The position numbers and the translations under genes are program-made. A stretch of 64,000 nt of DNA, from NCBI GenBank assembly GCA_000320605.2, contig KB445808.1, positions 310,001 to 374,000 on the forward strand, written 5' to 3'. The notes beneath the pieces were generated by a model. It saw nothing but the letters and a program-made list of their open reading frames with translations. It had not been told where the DNA came from and searched no databases. Below, piece by piece: positions 12,093 through 24,325 of this stretch. How positions within the stretch are numbered: position 1 is the first letter of the stretch; each line of letters begins with the position of its first letter. The DNA comes from Gelatoporia subvermispora B (lineage: Eukaryota > Basidiomycota > Agaricomycetes > Polyporales > Gelatoporiaceae).

Positions 12093-14135
12093 CTACACTT
12101 GATTATATCGCCGTGGCAATGGCCGCAAAACCGCCTGGTCACCGTGCATCAAGTCTACGCAAATTGACTACCTGTCAACACCACATGCACGTGGGAGAAG
12201 CAGCGCAAGGACACACCTATAGGGGACGTGAAGTTGTGCAAGAACGGATGCACGTTCGACAGCTGATAGTTATGCCGCGCAAGGTTGCGTTCTGTGAGCC
12301 CGACGACGGAGACCCCGCCCTCGACGATAACGCCGGTCTCGAGGCGGCGGTTCGGCGTGAACGTGCGTACGGTCGTCGCGCGGGTGAGCGTGTCCGGGCC
12401 GAGCGAGCTCGCCTTGACGAAGCCCTCGGACGTGTCGCTGAGCGGTGCGTCCGCGGGGCTGTTGAACGGGTTCTGGTTCGCGGAGTCGCCCAATGGGGCC
12501 TTTATTGGCGAGACCGGCGCGAAGTAGCTGTCGCGCTCGGACTGTTGTGTGTGGAAGGTGCGCAGCTGGTGTGACTTTTCCCGCGAGGCATACCGGGCTT
12601 GCACCTCGCCCTCGATTGAGCGCGGGAAGAAGATCTGGGCGCGCGAGCGTCAGAGAGCAGACGTGCTGGATGGCGGGTGGGGGACGCACCACGAGCGTGA
12701 TCCCGGAGGAAATCGTGCAGCCAAATGCGCCAACGATGGCGAGGAACTCTTCACCAAATCTGCGCCCGATCAATTCGGGATCAAACCGATATCAATGAGC
12801 ACATGATACACACCCGTTAGTGTTGACGTGCTGATGTGATCGCACGCCATCGACCGCAAGGATCAAGAATGGTAGCACAAACAGCAGGCGGAAGATGACG
12901 CGCACGCACTGTTGTGATGCGCGGTAGTTAGGTTCGGGTCTGCACAAAGGATCAACGTGCCACTCACGTTAAGCTCGTGGAAGGTCGTAAGACGGACGAT
13001 GGTTCTTATGTCAACACCTTCCTTTTTCTGCATAACAACGTCAAGTTCATGGTGGCGCTCCGTAATCAAATAGAAAACCCACAAGGTTCCGCAGGAATGA
13101 CGGGAATGTCCACCTGCAGGCCCCTGGTCATCATTCCCGCTGAAACTATGTATCAAACCACTCACAAAATTGGCAGGAACCATAATGTCAACGACAGGCT
13201 TCCCAAGCTCCCCGCTAAGAATGTGAAAGCTTCGCTCTGTAGCGGGGATCAGTGCCCGTCCGTCCTGCTTTTATACCCGGGTGCCTACCTTGAGCGGATC
13301 CGATCGAGTGAAAATCGTAACGAGGGGCATGTAAATGACAGCAACAACGGAGCCGATGATCCACGTCTTGAAGTACAGGCTCCGAAACCAGTCCTGCTGA
13401 ACCGAGCCCGCATTCACCAAAAAGAGCCAAAAGCATAGCTCTAAAGAGGGGGGGGGGCTTGTGAGTGGGACTGAGGGACGCAAATTTGGAGCAGTTTTTA
13501 CCTTCTAGATGCGTGATCCTAAGAAATCCGTATAAGAGATGAATTGGGGACAGTCCAGAGACGAGACTCACATTTCAAAGCTCCAGCCTATCGAAAAAAG
13601 TAACTGAAGAGGGAAAATCGCTTGCTGTCGTGAATGTGGCCATAGCTGCCATGGCGTAGGAATTACTATAAGATATGTCCCAGTCTAAATAGCAATAAAG
13701 GGCAATAGAAGGAGAAGACGCACTGCCAAACCCGGGAATTAACGAGTACCCAACATCGTACTTCAGGATGGTAAATCCGACCGCGAAGGTCGCTAGCAAG
13801 GGTATTGTTAACATATATGTATACTGAAAGAAAAAGTCTATCAGCTCGGCTGAGACTTCGCGAATGGATATGCACGCTTACCGTCATAATGCGCTTGAAT
13901 GCCCCGGAGTACGGTCCATGGTTCCATCTTCACCAATCAGTACCGATGCGAGTGGAGATAAGGCACGACATACCTAAGGCACTTGAACCTGTCGAACTTC
14001 CATAGGTGCCATAGGAGGAACGACCCCAGCTGCGAGGCCCTCAGATGCGATTTTTGCTGCACGAAACGCGAGGGGACGCACCAGGAAGCACATGATCGAC
14101 CATACCAGGTACACGGACGCTGGCGAGTGCGACAT
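12093..14135 (-). CDS. Multi-pass membrane protein of unknown function, paralog A
   Basis: Read leftward from the ATG at 14133-14135 (MSHSPASVYLVWSIMCFL). Exons give LLWHLWKFDRFKCLRW, SGAFKRIMTYTYMLTIPLLA, a second helix ending TILKYDVGYSLIPGFG, IFPLQLLFSIGWSFEM, THLEELCFWLFLVNAG, then further hydrophobic segments (IIGSVVAVIYMPLVTIF; FGCTISSGITLVVFF). A long soluble Ser/Thr/Pro tail follows, ending in NFTSPID. The same order and key motifs occur in paralog B at 19048-21310 (HHLWQYDRFQCLRW, THLEELTFWLYL, TFTSPID), proving a common family. About six or seven membrane helices. One internal exon is only 17 nt (13502-13518), where paralog B is uninterrupted. A run of ten G lies in an intron near 13447. 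I do not recognise a named family; a receptor-like or transporter role would be a guess. Confidence 0.78.
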
Positions 14136-16120
14136 GGTCTTCGGAGCGACGCGACGGAAGAATAGGGAAATGGGTGGACGAGCGGGCCAGAGAAGCTCAG
14201 CACGGCGGTAGGTATACGCGGGGAGGGCTACTCCGACATATTATGGGTGGAACACCCAGTGGATCAGACCCGGCAAACGCTCGCGGGGGTGATGGGACGC
14301 GGCGCGATACATCAGGAAGTATTTGAATACCCCTCACGAGATCTTGATGCAGCGCAATCCCGAGCACACTCCGGCGCGAGAGGGAGCACATGCTGCGGGT
14401 GATGGCGGACGCTGTGGCAAGAATTGGCTTGACAGGACCGGGAAATGAGAACCACACAGATGTGTTCGTATGTCAGATATCGCCTTCTCGCGCTGGCTCC
14501 AGTGGGCGTCCTGTCAGAGCTTTCTGACACGCTCTGGGCGCAGAGCTCCGGCGTGAGCATGAGCATGTGGGTGAAGGTCCATCCGGCCCCGAAACACCAA
14601 TGGGGAGGATTGCCAGGGCAGCCGTTGAGGAGCATCAAGCCAGATGCAAGCAGGCGCGCTGCCACCGGCTCGGCCGGATTTTGATCCTCCCGTGAGGCTC
14701 TGCCGCCTCCTCAGCCTCCTCTCACTATCGCTACCTGGCATGACGCATCCACCATAAGTGCATAAGTGCATTGCATTGCACTCAATCTGAGACGCTTGAA
14801 ATGCCGGTCAATTGATCAATGTCGCGAAATGTGCCCGGTGGGTATTAGCAATGCTGCAAGAGAACCCGACACCTGTGCAATGGCTGAGCTCAGCTGACTC
14901 AAACAATTCGCACAGTTGCGAGTCTTGCGACAATAGATCTCTCAGAAGGATGTCAGGAGCTCTACACGTTTGAAGGCGAAGCTGATAAATGATACCAGCT
15001 CTCGCAGCAGTTGAAGGGAAAGTGCCGAGAACAGACATGCGCTACGATGGAAGAGTGCCTTACGTGCTCATGGCCCGATCAAACATATTGCATTCGCCTA
15101 CCCTATTTCAAGCCATGTCGAATGTCCAACTTCAGAAGCATAGGATGACACGCAGGCACGGACAAACGTTCTCAAACTCGGGTGGAGTCCAGTAGCCTCA
15201 TACATACCGCTGACCCTGGACAATTGAGTGGTGATTAAAACCCGGATTCTCCTCGCATGTGGATCCGCAGGAACAACGCCTGCACTGCTTAGCCGTCAAC
15301 TGGCCCACCCAAATGCTTGGCTCGGAGATTCAGCAATCTGAGGAAAGGGGCAACAGTCAAAGGGCAAATCCTCGCTCAGAGGCCGATCGAGATGTCCGAG
15401 TCAGAATGTCTCCGAACTGTCTGTATAACCCTAACAGGCGTCATCATAAATTCTTCTAATCCCCCTGAACGATCTTTGCAGTGGCAGATGAAGGGTTCAT
15501 AGATCTGTCTCGACGCCCGTGCCTTCTCGGTTGATTCCCATATATGGTGACAGATGATCGATGAACGTTCTGCGGCCTGCGTATCGGCAGTTATGTCGGG
15601 ATGTGACATCTCAAGCTTAAAGTGTGGACAACATTGCAGTGTCCTCGAAGATAAATTCTATTCTCAGTCTCGGAGAGCTGAGACAGCGGAGGATTTGTCA
15701 TATCTGGGATACGTCATGAGTGTTATGGAGAACTGTCTTTGTCGCCATTCATGGCTGTGACCTAATCGTCAGAATTGTATCGCGTTTCATCAACTGTCAA
15801 AGAGCTAGAAGCCTCGTAATGGACACTTAGAGTCCGATCATGGAACCCGAGTGGACTGGTTGTATAGCTACAGTCGTGTTGGTACAAATGCAAGAATCTG
15901 TCAGATGGCTGGAATCGATACTAGTAAGTATTAGTGCAACCCGTTGATGGTAGCAAGCTGGACCGAATGTTTGCAGCAGCAAGCGGTCTTTTCCGTGTGA
16001 CGTAGCGCGGCCAGTCAAAGTCTCCGAGAAATCGGGATCAAGTCTCCAAGGCAGGATGCCCGACTGATGCCAGATCCATGTCAGACCCGTCTGCGTAGCC
16101 GCACGACGCAACACGCACCT
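14136..16120. other. Long region without a supported gene
   Basis: About 2 kb. Several open frames of 60-120 codons occur, mostly GC-rich around 14.2-14.8 kb, but none shows a domain, signal peptide or splice-linked extension that I can defend. The stretch next to 14135 must hold the promoter of paralog A. Confidence 0.3.
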
Positions 16121-16775
16121 CTAGCTTGCCTCTGTCGCCACATCTCCGCACACAGCCGGGTCCGCCGCGCGGGACGACACCGTCATCCGCGCAACTTGTC
16201 CCTCTGCGTCCTGGATCTCGACCTCGATGTCCTGGGCGGGGTCGACGGTCTCGTCACCGGCCTCTCCCTTCCCCGCGGGGTCCTCGAGGTTCATGACCTG
16301 CACGAACCACTTCGCGCCCTCGTCCCAGCCGACGTTCTCCGCCTCGCCAAGCGGCGTGCGCCCCGCCGCGTTCTTCCTGTCGATCAGGTCCACGCCAGGC
16401 CCGCGGGCGCAGTTCACGAGCGCCTGCGCGACCGCGAGGTGTTGGTTGAGCGCGGCCCAGTGTAGGGGCGTCGACTGCGCGGCGTTTGGCGCGGCGAGCA
16501 GCGTGGCGTCCACGAGCGGGAGGATATATTCTAGCGCATCTACGGGCGGCCTGGGTAAGTGAGCCCGGGCTGCGCGGGGGAGCGCGGCGGGACGCACCTT
16601 GGTGCCCGTTCGCACAGACCATGTGCAGCACGGTGTTCCCGCTGTCGTCCCGTGCACTGTTCAGGGCGTCCGCGCCGAACCGGTCGACGAAGAGCCGGAT
16701 GTCGTCGACATCGCCGTAGCGGCAGGACAGGAGAAGTTCTTCATAGTCGTCAGGAGACGGCATAGTAACAGACAT
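16121..16775 (-). CDS. YAR1: Ankyrin-repeat protein, Yar1-like
   Basis: Two exons (16598-16775 and 16121-16539) give 198 residues, close to the roughly 200 of yeast Yar1. The start MSVTMPSPDDYEELLLSCRY leads to ankyrin repeats with DDSGNTVLHMVCANGHQDAL and QSTPLHWAALNQHLAVAQAL, then KNAAGRTPLGEAENVGWDEG. The C-terminus is very acidic. The acceptor that keeps the frame is GTAG|ATGCGC, restoring GHQDALEYILPL across the junction; an acceptor 14 nt earlier would give a stop. In yeast, Yar1 chaperones ribosomal protein S3 into the nucleus and in 40S assembly. The assignment rests on length, repeat number and acidic tail rather than a diagnostic motif, so another small ankyrin protein remains possible. 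Confidence 0.75.
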
Positions 16776-19047
16776 GGGCGGCAGCGCTGGAATTTTTTGT
16801 GCTTTGAGCGGTCGGCAACCAAGCGGATGAGCGGCGATAGGTGGGTCTGTGGGATGTGCAGACGGTGGCGAGTAGATGGTCAACCTGACTTGAGCGCGCA
16901 AAATGCTATGAGGTTAGCACCATATATGGGAATTCGCCGAAATAGCACGGACGTGGGGACAGGTCTAGGCTCGTGACCAGTCGTTAGAACACGTCGTTCC
17001 CCGCCACATCAGCCACAGATCCGAGACGATCGTCACCAAAATTGGAAGAACGGAGTTGAACGGAGAAGATACATCCCAACGGCCTCGCGCATCGGACTTT
17101 CAACCAAAAGCGACTGGGGACGAGCCTAAGACAGATCTATAAACTCTTTGCCATTTACATGGTTGCTATCTGTCTCTACTGCAGAGATGTTACAGAAGAG
17201 CCAGAAAGCAATTCGGATAGTCCAGAAATGTCTTTGCATACTTGACAATTGGCTTCTCAGTGAACATTCGCCTATTGGCAGCCTCTCCTTTCCGCGAAAA
17301 AGCTACGAGGCAAAACTCCTAGGTACCTCAAAACATCTTCACACAAATAGTAAAGCAGCAAAACACAATATATTGCGAAGTCCCGACAGCTACATAAACA
17401 ATATAAAATAAGGCATCCATCAGACATACGCCCAACTCGCTGGCTCGCGCTATGCACCACTCTTGCGAGTAGACAAAGCACAAACCAAACGTCCTCGAGT
17501 CCGCCTTGCGGCGGACATGTTCTCGGTATGACGAGCGGGCGCTGGTGTCATCGGCTGGATGTGAAGGATGTGGCATGTGTAAACATGCGAGACTCGAGTT
17601 AGTACCTATAAAATAGATCCTAGCTGAGTATGTTCTGAGGAATCATCCTGTCGGGCGCGGGTTTATATAGGGCGGCAGTTTAGGGCAGGTGGCGAAATTT
17701 GAGGTGGTCCGTGCGCGTGGCGGGTGGCGCGGAGGCGCGCGTCGGGGCGGGGGGCGGGAGGCGCGCGGGGTCGGATACGACCTCAATTGGCGTGGTCGGA
17801 ATTCGTTCGTATCCTGTCAAAAGCATGCTTGTGTACAGGATTCTTTCTACGCAAACATCGGATGCTGCGTCGGGTCTTCGGTCTTCACTTAGACGCATCC
17901 CCGCGACTGGACTACACCTCCAACGGCGACAAACTGATGTCGCCTCAAGACTCTATCACTCCCGATGGTGCATTTATTCTTCATCTCCTTCAACGGTGAC
18001 TGTGGATGGCTGCCGACCAAGTCCATGGGACACCTGTAGCCTTACCACGTGTATTACTGTCAATCGAGTTCCAGAAATTAACCTATCCCGCGCAATGGAT
18101 CTGTGTCGTTCTTCCCGGGCGCGAGCCCACTATACGTTTTTAGTACTGATCATGATTGATGTCATGAACTTATGATAGTCAACCGCAACTTGTATCGCCG
18201 AATCCGTGAAGCTTACCTCGGAGTCGAGACGAGTCCGATTGGTGGGCGCGCAACACGAGCGGCTCGCCTGCTGTCTCCCGGTGCCTCTCCGGAACGGGAA
18301 GGCTGACTGCCAAATGGAGTATCTTTCGACTTGCTCCGATCCCTGCCTCGCAGTGACCTGCTTCACGATGGCCGATCGTACCTGCCGCTGATGTCATAGT
18401 CTCCTGTGCGACGTCACGATCGAGGTCCCGGACGTCGATCGGGCGACTATGAGTAGCATATAAGTAGTGGGCCGTGTCCAGGCGGTCAACTTCGTCTGCT
18501 CACCCCGCATCTCCTTCAGTCGCGACTGTTCGAGATAGTCGTCTAAACGATGACATTACATTACGTCTTAATAACGGCGCCCGGAAGTATCAAGCGCACC
18601 TCGACGAATACTAAGCCATCTCAAGCAGCTAAATAGTATCCTACCAAAAGCACCATAGTCCGCGAACACAGCTTCTTCGAAGGTATATTCAGAGCATCTA
18701 ACGTAGCCAACTAGAGCCTATTGAAAAGCTTCGTGTTGGTCGTGGGTCAGCTCGGTGGGAACTGCAATGCTTAATTTTGACCTCTAAGACCGCACACTGC
18801 GCCCGTCTTTCTGCCATCGCTCGCAACCTGATTACATCCACATCTTTGCATCGCATTCCAATCCGTTCATCGTTGAGAGTGAGCGTCTGCTCACAGCATA
18901 CCGCAAGAGCCAATCCGTTCGAGGGAACGTAAGCTGCGCCGCCACAAAGCCGCTTTAGGGGGCGACCTCGATCATGGGCGCCAAAACGTTACTCTTTCCT
19001 CCGTCTCCCGCTTGTCTCCTGTTCACCCCCCCTCGCCGCCTACGGCG
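16776..19047. other. Long region between divergent genes, no supported gene
   Basis: About 2.3 kb. It contains a strongly G-rich block near 17705-17775 preceded by a TTTATATAGGG TATA-like motif near 17660, and another TATA-like motif (CATATAAGTAG) near 18458. No protein with recognisable features follows either of them. Parts must serve as promoters of YAR1 and of paralog B. Confidence 0.3.
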
Positions 19048-21310
19048 ATGAGCGACGCTTCCCCTCAGGCTTATCTTCTCTGGGCCATTCTCTCTGTTCT
19101 CGTATGTCCTCTATGTGTTCTTTTTCAATATGATTATATGTTCGCTAACGAGTTACTCAGTTTCTTTGCTTCCTTGTGCACCACCTATGGCAGTATGACC
19201 GCTTCCAATGCCTGCGCTGGTCCGCAGGGCGTACGCCAGGCGCGTTTCGCCGCGTGATGACCTACTCCTACCTCGCCACAGTGCCATTGCTTGTCATGTA
19301 CAGTATTGGCATGACAGTGCTGAAGTATGCAGAAGGTGCTTGCAGCCCCTTTATTCTACATCCTTTGCTCACACCATAAAAGGCTTCGTTCCGCTACCCG
19401 GCCCTCTACACGGTCCCCATGACATATCAATCGCATTCCTTGCGCGACCAGTCTCTCTTTACACGGACGAGGGACGACGATGGGTTTTCCCCCTCAACAT
19501 GGTCCTCAGCATTGCATGGGCATTGGAGCTAGTGACACACCTTGAAGAGCTCACATTCTGGCTGTATCTCTTACACCAGACTCCCAAGAAAGCACCTTGG
19601 TTCGAGAGCTGGGAGTACATGCTGTGGTGCGCCGGCAGCCTCGTCTCCATCCTTGGACTCCCTACGACCACCATCATCGTCCGAAACAATGTTGACTTCA
19701 TGGATGCCTACATCTTTCTTGTCGGCGCATGTGCATCAACAACAAACACCCTCGCTTTCTTGTACATCCTGGCGCGCTTTCCTCAATTCCTCCACGGGAT
19801 CCGCCTGGAAGGCGCTCCTGACGACGCCGTCGAACGGCTAGCCAATTTCTATAGGCTCAACGTGAGTCTATGCTCCTCATTGTCTTTGTTGGACTATCCA
19901 CAAACATCATCGGAAATTGGTACTATCATTATCACATCTGGTCGTGAGGTGCAGGGTCATTCTTCGACGACTGCGGTACAACACGATCAGATGTCTTAAT
20001 GGCCCTTTTACTTCCTATGTGGGAAGCATAAGGGTCCATCCCCCTCTTCATCTAACATCGTGCGATCCTGGTAGTGCCCTGGGTGTATTTTAAGACTGTC
20101 AGGATATATCGTTTTCTCGTCGTTTCATGCTGACGTCTTCGCCGTTGACTGATCTGTGCCATCCGCAGAAAACACGTGTCCTGTTCCGTTTCTTGTTCAC
20201 TATTCCGCTCCTCCTCGTCGCCATCGATGCCCTGCTCGGCGGGCACGTCATCGCAGGCAGCATGTGGGTTGTATTTTATTACTGCACACGCAGATACTGA
20301 CCTTACTAACCTCTGCCTCCTGCAGATTCTGGACAGACTTCCTACTGATGCTCTCAGGTGTCGGCTGTTTTGCATCTTCTGCCATAACGCTTATGGTAAT
20401 TTCCCGTTCCCCGAGATTGCCGACATCGATCAATCTGATGACGTCGCCATACTAGGTGTTCTTCCCGCGAGATTCCACCGCGCCAAAACAAGTCCAACAA
20501 GTGTCCGTCGTTCCTTCCACTCCTCCGCCCTACAAAAACGAGCGCTCGCCATCACCAGATGCGGTCAGCATGTACTCGTACGACAGCGACGCCCTGTCAC
20601 TCGCCGCATGGGCGCCCGAGCCCAAGTACGCGGACTTTTCGGGATACACGGACTTCTACGTGGAAGAGCGCGATGCATGCCACTGCACAGGGCGCGAGTG
20701 TCACTGCGCCGTCATCGGCGGCGAGCGCATGCGCCGCGTGCGCACGCAGCCGCCGCGCTCTCGCCAACGCCCGCGCTTCTTCTCTCCGTCTGAGCCCGCA
20801 CTCGACGAGTCCCGCTGGGCACCGGGCGCGTTCGCGAGATCCCCGGACGTATCGCGCCCTGGCTCACCCTCGCCGCCCGTACCGGACTCGCCGTCGCTCG
20901 TGCCCCAGCGCATGTCCGCACAGGCGACGCCGCTGCGCATGCCCTCGCCCCTGTCTCCCCCGCAGGCAGCGTTCCAGCGCGTCACGGGTGGCGTGCGCAT
21001 GGTCATGCGGGAGCGCGAGGAGAAGGGCGGTGGGGTATCTGTGTCGACGTCCCCGTCGCCGTACGCCCCGCCGATGGTGACCCGCGCGATGCGGAGGAGG
21101 GAACGCGGTGGCTCGGCTCCGTCCGAGCTACACCCGTACGTGCTTACGTTCACGTCGCCGATCGGTGAGTGCTTGTGCGAGCCTTCGCGCTGTACTCCGT
21201 GAATGAGAGGCTGATGTTGTTCCCCGTGTGTAGACTTAGTGGACATTGCCGCGCATGCGCGGGAGCAGGATCGCGTGCGGCGACGTGCGTCCGCGTTCGC
21301 CCCGTTGTAA
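19048..21310 (+). CDS. Multi-pass membrane protein of unknown function, paralog B
   Basis: Start ATG at 19048 (MSDASPQAYLLWAILSVL). Exons add FLCFLVHHLWQYDRFQCLRW, FRRVMTYSYLATVPLLVMYS, a helix ending MTVLKYAEG, WVFPLNMVLSIAWALELV, THLEELTFWLYL, and helices in YMLWCAGSLVSILGLPTTTI and FLVGACASTTNTLAFLYIL. After a long intron from about 19861 to 20167 come TRVLFRFLFTIPLLLVAIDA and LLMLSGVGCFASSAITLMV, then a long Pro/Ser/Arg-rich cytosolic tail with a Cys/His cluster (CHCTGRECHC). The tail ends TFTSPIDLVDIAAHAREQDR and the stop lies at 21308-21310. It matches paralog A in order, helix positions and the final TSPID motif, which is split by a phase-1 intron in both. Function unknown; the conserved C-terminal motif may bind a partner. 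Confidence 0.8.
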
Positions 21311-22679
21311 GGCACGATCTCGGGCGTGCCAGCTTGTGCGTCCGCATTCGACCTTTTTTTCTCGCTTGAATGACCGCCGCGTTCCATGCAACTGCTCGGG
21401 ATGCGCACGACCCGTCACGACCCGCCATTTATCCCACTGCTTCCACTCTTTGCACGCGCTGTGTACCAGATACCTCGGCCTGACCCGTATCTCTCAAATT
21501 ACGCTCCATCTAGTTCTGCTTGGACGCCCGCCGTCGCCGGCGGGCCCTGTGCTCCTTGTATATATTGTACACCCTCCCGCTGTTGGTATCTTGCTCTCCT
21601 TGTCTGTGTCGTTTAGGTTACTGTCTGGGATGTACCGCTAGGCTGCTAGGCTGTATGTTATGGATTATTTGAAAGCTGTACGTCTTGATCAAGCGGGATG
21701 ATTCGGTATACACAGAGCTCCAGGTGAGTCATTCTGGCTGTGTGTGAGCGGGTGCCTTGTGGTCTAATGGCCCGAGACCGCGTCAATAGCCTGCCGAATG
21801 TCACGGCCATGACACCTTCCAGTGCGTACTCTTCCAGTATTCTTCATACATCATTCCAACTACGCTGACTACCGCGGGATCTATTCAGATCGTGCGAGCC
21901 TGTGGCTCGCAAATGCCGCCGGCAACTGCGGGCTCTGCAAGTAGCGTCTAGTCCTAAGGCCTAAGGACTCTTTCCCTCGTGCGGAAATTCCCGCCTATCT
22001 TCTCTGCCGTACGTCGCACGCAGTGAAAGTTGCGGATGAATTTACTCAACATACCGGTATGTAGCTGACCTGGTCACTGACGTTCCGGCGGCTGGCTGAA
22101 GGCTTCCATTCCTTGATTGAAGAACTGAAGCGTGTACCAACAGCCAATGTCCAATTTTTCGGCTGTCGTAGTGCTGATGTCCGCATCGTACTTCTGATTT
22201 ATGAATTGTGGGACCCCCAGCGCCAGTGACTAAGCGTCCAGGATAGGGTCTGTGTTCCTGGATCTACGTTGTATAAGCAAAATCCTTCTTTCCTGGATGA
22301 CAGTCATAATAGTCTGTCAAAGCCTGAACTCCGAAGCAGGCAGGGGCTAAATTAAGAACCACTCACAACCTCCAGCCTAAATCCTCGTAGCCCTCGGCCA
22401 GTGTTCCTCTTGTATTTCATAAACATCTTGTGCCCATCGTGAGTCTGTCATTGGGAGACCAATTGGTGAAACCTAAGGCACATGCATACAGAGTCTGGGC
22501 AATACGCCTAAGTGACCCGCTTCACGATCGCAAAGGATTTGTCTAGTTCACTCACCCAACTAGGGGTGCCCGGTTTGCGCTCCTATATAAATCGCAAAAC
22601 GAGGACGATTAGGAAAAGCCACCTCTCCTGGCGGTTATACTTGTCCCTGACAGATCTCTCTACGCCGAAATTACCCAGA
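21311..22679. other. Intergenic region, no supported gene
   Basis: About 1.4 kb between two rightward genes. No domain, RNA gene or clear repeat identified. Confidence 0.3.
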
Positions 22680-24325
22680 ATGTCGCTGTCTGGCTTTAAC
22701 GCAACGACAGAGATGATTTCATCTGTCCGTGAAGTGTACGTACGTCTGCGTTTGTGTCCTTTGCTCCAGTGCATGATCCCAGATCAGGCAGGTGAACGAT
22801 TTCTGCGCAGTCGCAGCGAGTGGTATGATTAACTCGTTATGGCGATGTCTATGCGTACTCATGCGTACATTTTGCAGCCCTCGTCGTCTTTGAGCACCTT
22901 TGCACTCTGTCCGCCGAGGCAAAATATATGTGGGGAAGCAACATGAATTACATCAAAGTGCTGTTCTACCTCAATCGGTCCGCCGTCCTAGTCATGACTG
23001 TGCTCAACTGGATGCCCACGAACGGCTTCGCAGTGAGTTTGCTTAGCGTGCGTTTGCGCGAATCATCGTTAGTCACAAATTTCCTTATGATAGAGGTATG
23101 AGAACGATCATGGTGTCCGTACATCTTGTTCAATGCTGGCCCACAGCTGTTCTGCTGCAACGTATTTTGGGGTGGCAATGGAACTGTTGGTATTCGCCGT
23201 TTGGGCAGGTTCCTCACGTTCACGTCATATAGGTGGTACAAGCAATCTGATTGGCATTTTCTAGTCTTCTCTGCAATTAGAGTTTATGTGCTTCGACAGA
23301 GAGGGAGTAAATGTACATGGATCGCTATTGCTGCCGTTGTCTGCGCATTAGGATTAGTACCCGTGGCCACGAATATAGTGAGTGTAGTTTCATATAGACT
23401 GAGATATCTATACACAGCCAGTATGCAGAACCAGAACTACATTGCAAGCAAACTGGTGTTCGACACAGCTAATCAAGGCTGCATCACTGAGACCACAGAA
23501 ACACCGGCTATGCACATCAGGTAACGTGTTCAACATTCGTACCTGTTCTGCCTTAACCATGATATACACAGACGTGAGCGAGCGTTTTCGCTTTGTAAAA
23601 TGCTGCCCATATCCACACATACCCAGTACTTCTTGCATCACGAATTTGTGGGATCATGTCCGACGTCATTGTCCTGATTGTGACATGGTGTCGGACGTTC
23701 ACTATGTTCCAAGAGACCAAAATCTTGCGGGCAAGCGGGTTTCGAACGTCTTTATACACAATGCTGTTGCGTGATGGTATGTTGAGCACACACTCTAAGT
23801 GTGGAAGAAGTCTAATATGTACCTCTTCAGGAACCAAGTACTTTTTGTAAGTAAATTGCTTGGAGGACGTGCCTTAACATTTGCCCACCGTTTGTATTCA
23901 GGATAATACTCACAATCAACGTGCTGCAAATTGCCTTGTCCGCCACGAACGTGAGTCCAGTGCCCAATAATAAAATGAAATGCTGACTCGGGGCGGTTTG
24001 TAGACATTCGGCTTTATCATGACCAATTTCAGCACGCCGTAAGTGTGCTGTTCCGTCTATCATTGTTCTAGTTACCTCATTGACAGGTAGTTTGTCATCG
24101 ATCATCGTCTCCCGTTTTCTATTGGACATTCGTCAAGCCGCCAATGCGCCTCCCTGCGAGACTCTCGACAGCAGCCTGTTTGGTGCCGTGTCTGATTCTG
24201 CCATGAATCGACGCTCACAAACTGACGCCGTGCTGTTCGCGAACCGTAACATTGACGTGGCGATCTCTATCGAAAATAACACCTTTGCTGAGAGCAAGGC
24301 TACAACCTCAGCCTTGAATACCTGA
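22680..24325 (+). CDS. DUF6533-type basidiomycete multi-pass membrane protein
   Basis: Likely start MSLSGFNATTEMISSVREVY at 22680, then an exon with the family signature LVVFEHLCTLSAEAKYMWGS followed by NYIKVLFYLNRSAVLVMT. Downstream exons give FSAIRVYVLRQR with the helix VVCALGLVPVATNI, an extracellular loop with QGC, MSDVIVLIVTWCRTF, FRTSLYTMLLRDG, TKYFLILTINVLQIALSATN and a C-terminal SRFLLDIRQAANAPP region ending at 24325. This order (HLxTL..EaxxxWG, RxYxL, TW, LLRDG, SRFLLDLR) is what I know from this basidiomycete family. About seven helices. Function is unknown, with receptor-like topology. The exon near 23.1 kb is uncertain; every other block fits with GT-AG introns. Confidence 0.82.

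Noticed and set aside
12270..12773. Arg/Pro-rich leftward frame as a gene
   Set aside because: It is mostly the wrong frame of the paralog A tail; only its first part coincides with a real exon.
14197..14771. Cluster of 80-120 codon frames as a further membrane protein gene
   Set aside because: No consistent motif with paralogs A or B or with DUF6533/DUF6534 proteins, and no credible exon chain.
20559..21408. Several long GC-rich frames on both strands
   Set aside because: Overlapping frames of the Pro/Ser-rich tail of paralog B, produced by GC-rich codon use.
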